NCBI RefSeq assembly: GCF_035958815.1
Contig: NZ_CP108384.1
Coordinates: 186,001 to 250,000 of the forward strand
Direction of reading: 5' to 3'
From: Nocardia sp. NBC_01327
GTDB taxonomy: Bacteria > Actinomycetota > Actinomycetes > Mycobacteriales > Mycobacteriaceae
Length of the DNA stretch: 64,000 nt
In this document: piece after piece, positions 60,777-64,000 of the stretch
Position numbering within the stretch: position 1 is the stretch's first letter
Layout: the number at the start of each line of letters is the position of its first letter
The notes under the pieces: generated by a model
The model's database searches: none
The model's input: only the letters and a program-made list of their open reading frames with translations
Told to the model about the DNA's origin: nothing
Position numbers and translations under genes: made by a program

Positions 60777-61954
60777 CCAAAACTCCTGACGATCCGATAG
60801 GCAGCCAGAGCTTACAGCTTGCGGCACCGCTGGTCGGCGGTGCCGCACCGTCCGGCTCCGTGGTGTCGCCGAATGGTTTGTATACCGCTGAAGCCGACTC
60901 GGCGGCCGCTCCTGGTGCTTATAAGATTCTCGGGCCAGACGGCAAGCCGACGGGCCTTGGCCTACTCGCGCCGCTAGCGGCCTCGGGTGGGCACATCGCT
61001 CTCGACAACGACGGCAAACTCACCGAATATGCGACCGCGGGCACGACGAATAACACTGTGCAGTCTATTGCATCCACGACAGCGAAACCCCCGCCAGGCA
61101 CCATAGTCAACACGAATGTACCGGGACTGGTGCAGAACGCTATCAATGACCTGCAGAGTCTGACACAGAATATACTCGGTCATTTCGGGTCGAAGAAGGC
61201 GACGGTGGTCTTACCAAATCCACTGACGGCGGCATTTTACGCCCCTTTGGACAGAAGCTCAGGCCAATTCATCGACGCGTATAATGCGAAGCTGGTTTCG
61301 ATTTCCGCTCAGGAAGCAATAGTTCCCACTAGCGACGAAATTGCAGTCGCGGCGTCTGCAAATATGGCAGAGGCAAACGCCAAATACTCCAACGCCATCA
61401 CCGGTGCGATCACCAACCTTAATACATCTTTGCGCCAGCTGCTGCCGCCGGATCCAAACTCCGGCGAAAAATTAGACACCTCCAATACGGACACAATTCT
61501 GGCGTGTGTTACCGCGGCGATGGACACTGTGTCTCAGAGCTATCAGGGTTACATGGCGGAAGTAAAGGTCCATGCGAATAACCTAGCGAACAGTTATACC
61601 GTCAAGTCCGGCGACAACCTCAGCACGATCGCCGCCGCGCACGGTGAGACCTGGGAGCAGCTGTACGGGAGCAACAGCAAGGTCGTCGGAGCCAACCCGA
61701 ACGATATCCAACCGGGGGAAAGATTAGCCCTTCAGCCACCTCCGGCCGCACCTCCGGCCGCACCTCCAGCCACACCCCCGGCCGCACCTCCAGCCACACC
61801 CCCGGCCGCACCTCCAGCCAAGCCTCCGGCCAAGCCTCCGGCGAAGACCGATATCTACGGCGCGGTTTTGCCGTCCCTGGCCCCGGCCAAGCCTCCGACG
61901 AAAACCGCTGCTCCAGCCCCCGTCCCCGACAGCGGTGTGCTGGGCTGGCTTTGA
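60773..61954 (+). CDS. LysM-domain protein with proline-rich tail
   Basis: A 393-residue protein. The N-terminal region (about 1-270) is of unknown fold, with an Ala-rich helical part at about 195-270. A LysM domain (about 274-321, YTVKSGDNLSTIAAAHGETW and NDIQPGERLAL) would bind peptidoglycan. A Pro/Ala repeat (PPAAPPATPP units, 61736-61850) follows and a short tail ends in GWL. No signal peptide is present, so export by the type VII route is an attractive but unproven idea, given the neighbouring small helical protein. Confidence 0.8.
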   Translation: MTKTPDDPIGSQSLQLAAPLVGGAAPSGSVVSPNGLYTAEADSAAAPGAYKILGPDGKPTGLGLLAPLAASGGHIALDNDGKLTEYATAGTTNNTVQSIASTTAKPPPGTIVNTNVPGLVQNAINDLQSLTQNILGHFGSKKATVVLPNPLTAAFYAPLDRSSGQFIDAYNAKLVSISAQEAIVPTSDEIAVAASANMAEANAKYSNAITGAITNLNTSLRQLLPPDPNSGEKLDTSNTDTILACVTAAMDTVSQSYQGYMAEVKVHANNLANSYTVKSGDNLSTIAAAHGETWEQLYGSNSKVVGANPNDIQPGERLALQPPPAAPPAAPPATPPAAPPATPPAAPPAKPPAKPPAKTDIYGAVLPSLAPAKPPTKTAAPAPVPDSGVLGWL

Positions 61955-62041
61955 GCGCTATCTACGGCGCGGTTTCGGCGTGAATTTCGGCGTGGTGAGC
62001 GGCCCCTGTGGGTGAGCATGGTGAGCGCGAGGAGTGCGCTC

Positions 62042-62540
62042 ATGGTGAAGCAGTCCGGGGTCGAGTTGTACGCGGCGATCCGCGATCTTCGTGCGGGCAT
62101 GGCCCGGTTGGCGATCCAACGTAAGTACGGCGTGGCCGCCGCGCAAGCGGTATCCGATGCGCGATTCCAAACTCGATCCCTACAAGCGGGTGATCGAGGA
62201 GATCCTGCGGGGCGATCTGGACGCGCCGGCCAAGCAGCGTCACACCGCGACCCGGATCTACCACCGCCTGCTGGAGGAGCACGCCATGATCGAGGCGTCC
62301 TATGACTTGGTGAGACGCTATGTCGCGCAGCGCAAACCGCAAATTCGGGTCGGCGCCGGACGCGCGCCTCGCGCAGGTGTTCATCGGGCAATTGCACCAA
62401 TCGGGCATGGAGGCCGAGGCCGATTTCGGTGAGGTCATGGTGCGTTGCCGCGGAGAGCTGGCGAAGTGGTTCCTGTTCTCGCTGCGAATGTCCTACTCCG
62501 GCAAGGCCGTTCACCGAATCTCGACCGCCAGCACGATGTG
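62042..62540 (+). pseudogene. Truncated, frameshifted IS21-type transposase (istA)
   Basis: Three consecutive frames together read like the N-terminal third of an IS21 transposase: VELYAAIRDLRAGMARLAIQ in the first; SKLDPYKRVIEEILRGDLDA and RHTATRIYHRLLEEHAMIEA in the second; MEAEADFGEVMVRCRGELAK and SYSGKAVHRIS, around the first catalytic Asp, in the third. Two frameshifts and loss of the C-terminal part and of istB make it inactive. Confidence 0.82.
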
Positions 62541-62712
62541 CTGGCCTGAGAACCTGGCGTTTGCTGACGAAGACGAACTCGTGTTGGTGACATATCGAGC
62601 GTTAGCGCGCCATTCGCTCGTAAGCGCGCGGTCGGGCCGCTTCGAGTGGTCTTGAAGTAGCGTGGCCAGCGCCGTCAATAGTGCGCGCGCACGGAAGGAC
62701 CGAGGAGGTGAA

Positions 62713-63699
62713 TTACCGGTCCAATAGCGTGTTCAGTGCGGAATACCCCTGTTGACGCAAGTAGGGCCCAATCACCCTGTCCAGCAGACATTCATCGAGC
62801 CGGCGGCAGGCAATCTGATCATAGAGAGCATCGGCCAGATACCGCGTGCGCAGGTAGTCCGATGATTGCGGCTCGAGCGTTCGGCAACCCGGAAAGTGCA
62901 TCGTCCATAAGCCGCCGCGTGGAATACCGGCCCAGTGTTTGCGTTCTGCGGTGCTCAGTGTCGGCGGTACCATCAGGTCGTGGTCGATGGCCAGCAAAGG
63001 CCGGGGGCCGACGAACGACATTCGACCACGAAGGATCGAGAGAACCTGCGGAAGTTCATCCAGCGAGAGCGAGCGGGCAAAACCCGCGACCGTACTTGCT
63101 CGCGCCGCAGACTCGCGTGTACTCGGCTGCAACGGTTCACCTTTCGGCAAGGTACGAAATTTGCGGATCGTGATCGTCTCCCCATTCGTAGCAAGTCGCT
63201 GCTGCTCGATAATCAGGTCCGATACGACGTCGCCCGCCATCAACCACCTCTCACCGTGCAACGCGGTTGCGAGAACCGCGGACAGCAACGCGTAGGCCGG
63301 TGCGCGCCTGGCAACCCGCGAGATCTCCCAGCGTCGCCGCTCCCCGCTCGTGATCCACGCACGACCCACCAGCTCGCCAGGCTCAGCCCGAGGCAGCTCG
63401 GCGATGTATTGAAACCCGTTGTGGGATAGCAATTCCCGTTCGAGCTCGGCGGGGTTTGGCGTGCTGTACCCCTCCGCTCGCCAGCCGCCAAACGAGGTCT
63501 CTCCACTGTCGAAGTTCTGCGCGGCCAACTTCTCGGCACCCAATTTGTCGATCCTGCCCGACTTGTCGATCACACGCGCGATCTCTCTGGCGGCGCTGTG
63601 CTGAACCTCGGCCAAGGTTTCCGCACCCGCCCGCACCGCATGCATCAATTTCGGCACGATCGTTCGAAGGAGCCTCCACGATTCCACTTCGCAGCTCAC
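62713..63699 (-). CDS. Bacterial sugar transferase-like protein
   Basis: A 328-residue protein whose C-terminal half has the undecaprenyl-phosphate sugar transferase signature: TIRKFRTLPKGE, SLSLDELPQVLSILRGRMSF and VGPRPLL, then PRGGLWTMHFPGC. The usual polytopic N-terminus is absent; residues 1-110 are polar and helical, and there is only a modest hydrophobic stretch near residues 132-150. It may transfer a sugar phosphate in exopolysaccharide or glycoconjugate synthesis, or be a diverged relative. Starts at a GTG (63699); an internal ATG is possible. Confidence 0.68.
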   Translation of the reverse strand: MSCEVESWRLLRTIVPKLMHAVRAGAETLAEVQHSAAREIARVIDKSGRIDKLGAEKLAAQNFDSGETSFGGWRAEGYSTPNPAELERELLSHNGFQYIAELPRAEPGELVGRAWITSGERRRWEISRVARRAPAYALLSAVLATALHGERWLMAGDVVSDLIIEQQRLATNGETITIRKFRTLPKGEPLQPSTRESAARASTVAGFARSLSLDELPQVLSILRGRMSFVGPRPLLAIDHDLMVPPTLSTAERKHWAGIPRGGLWTMHFPGCRTLEPQSSDYLRTRYLADALYDQIACRRLDECLLDRVIGPYLRQQGYSALNTLLDR

Positions 63700-64000
63700 G
63701 ACACTTTCCGGAAGACGCTGTGTGGCAAGACAATCCCCTACTCGCGATATGCATCGAGCAACGAGGCCTCCCGTGTCGGCGTTCCTTCAGCTCACCGATC
63801 CCAGTACAGCCTGCTCAGAAGAACCGAGTCCGGCGCGATGGATGTTCTCGCTGCCGATAGCATCACCTGCGCGCTCGCAGCCCTGGAGAGCTGAAGTGCC
63901 TGCGCGGGCACTTCCATCCAACAGTAGTCGGACGTCTCGGTTCACGAATTCCCTCGACTGAGAAGGGCTTTGCGGTCTCAGCCGATGCTCTATTGATCGG
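63700..64000. other. Right end of window, no gene seen
   Basis: Only short frames without coding character. It should include the promoter of the sugar transferase-like gene. Confidence 0.4.

Overview
The window is high-GC DNA with a clear actinobacterial signature: GTG and TTG starts, chains of 4-bp ATGA/GTGA overlaps, and families such as DUF4913, DUF6247, SCO6880, Rv3651-like proteins, a conservon (CvnA-D) and ESX-type substrates. A secreted cutinase and the Rv3651-like proteins point to a mycolate-containing actinomycete, most likely Nocardia or a close relative (inference; no rRNA or tRNA is visible to confirm it).

Left part (1-21.9 kb): a mobile element of the integrative-conjugative or plasmid type. 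It opens with a tyrosine integrase running off the left edge. Next comes a nearly unbroken minus-strand operon, transcribed from about 21.9 kb down to 1.57 kb, for an actinobacterial type IV secretion (conjugation) apparatus: a Gly-rich secreted protein, a single-TM protein, a ParA-like protein with an unusual P-loop, a cutinase-like secreted esterase, a second P-loop-like protein (DUF6668 type), two small pilin/VirB2-like membrane proteins, two anchored proteins sharing a GYSHTPQGA motif, a VirB6-like polytopic protein, an SCO6880-type protein, a VirB4 ATPase, a small HTH protein, an M23 peptidase plus lytic transglycosylase, a VirD4/TraG coupling protein, and DUF4913 and DUF1173 proteins. 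No relaxase is seen inside the window.

Middle part (22-43.6 kb): an accessory region mixing intact genes and gene fragments. Two Rv3651-like signalling proteins flank a CYP102-like P450. There follow an alpha/beta hydrolase, an SGNH hydrolase, an AraC regulator, two near-identical FAD monooxygenases, a class C beta-lactamase-family hydrolase, a double-hotdog thioesterase, a solitary TrpB and an antibiotic-biosynthesis-monooxygenase-like protein. Decayed pieces include an Rv3651-like 3' end, an EamA transporter, a methyltransferase broken by a 7-bp duplication, an epoxide hydrolase, an XRE regulator and possibly a class V aminotransferase. A two-gene tyrosine recombinase module (41.2-43.6 kb) sits against one of these fragments. 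The monooxygenase and beta-lactamase genes show segmental duplication with an exchanged 5' leader.

Right part (43.8-64 kb): a conservon (histidine kinase CvnA, roadblock CvnB, DUF742 CvnC, GTPase CvnD) is translationally coupled to a FabH-like KAS III and a HisC-like aminotransferase, so GTPase signalling and small-molecule chemistry appear to be built as one unit. A hemerythrin protein, an SRPBCC protein and a ThDP enzyme follow. Next is an ESX (type VII secretion) polymorphic-toxin locus: a WXG100-headed protein with a metallopeptidase-like C-terminus, a 1265-residue protein with two FHA domains and a HopA1-like C-terminus, and a small presumed immunity gene. The window ends with a DUF6247/RelE-like toxin-antitoxin pair, a LysM protein pair, a broken IS21 transposase and a sugar transferase.
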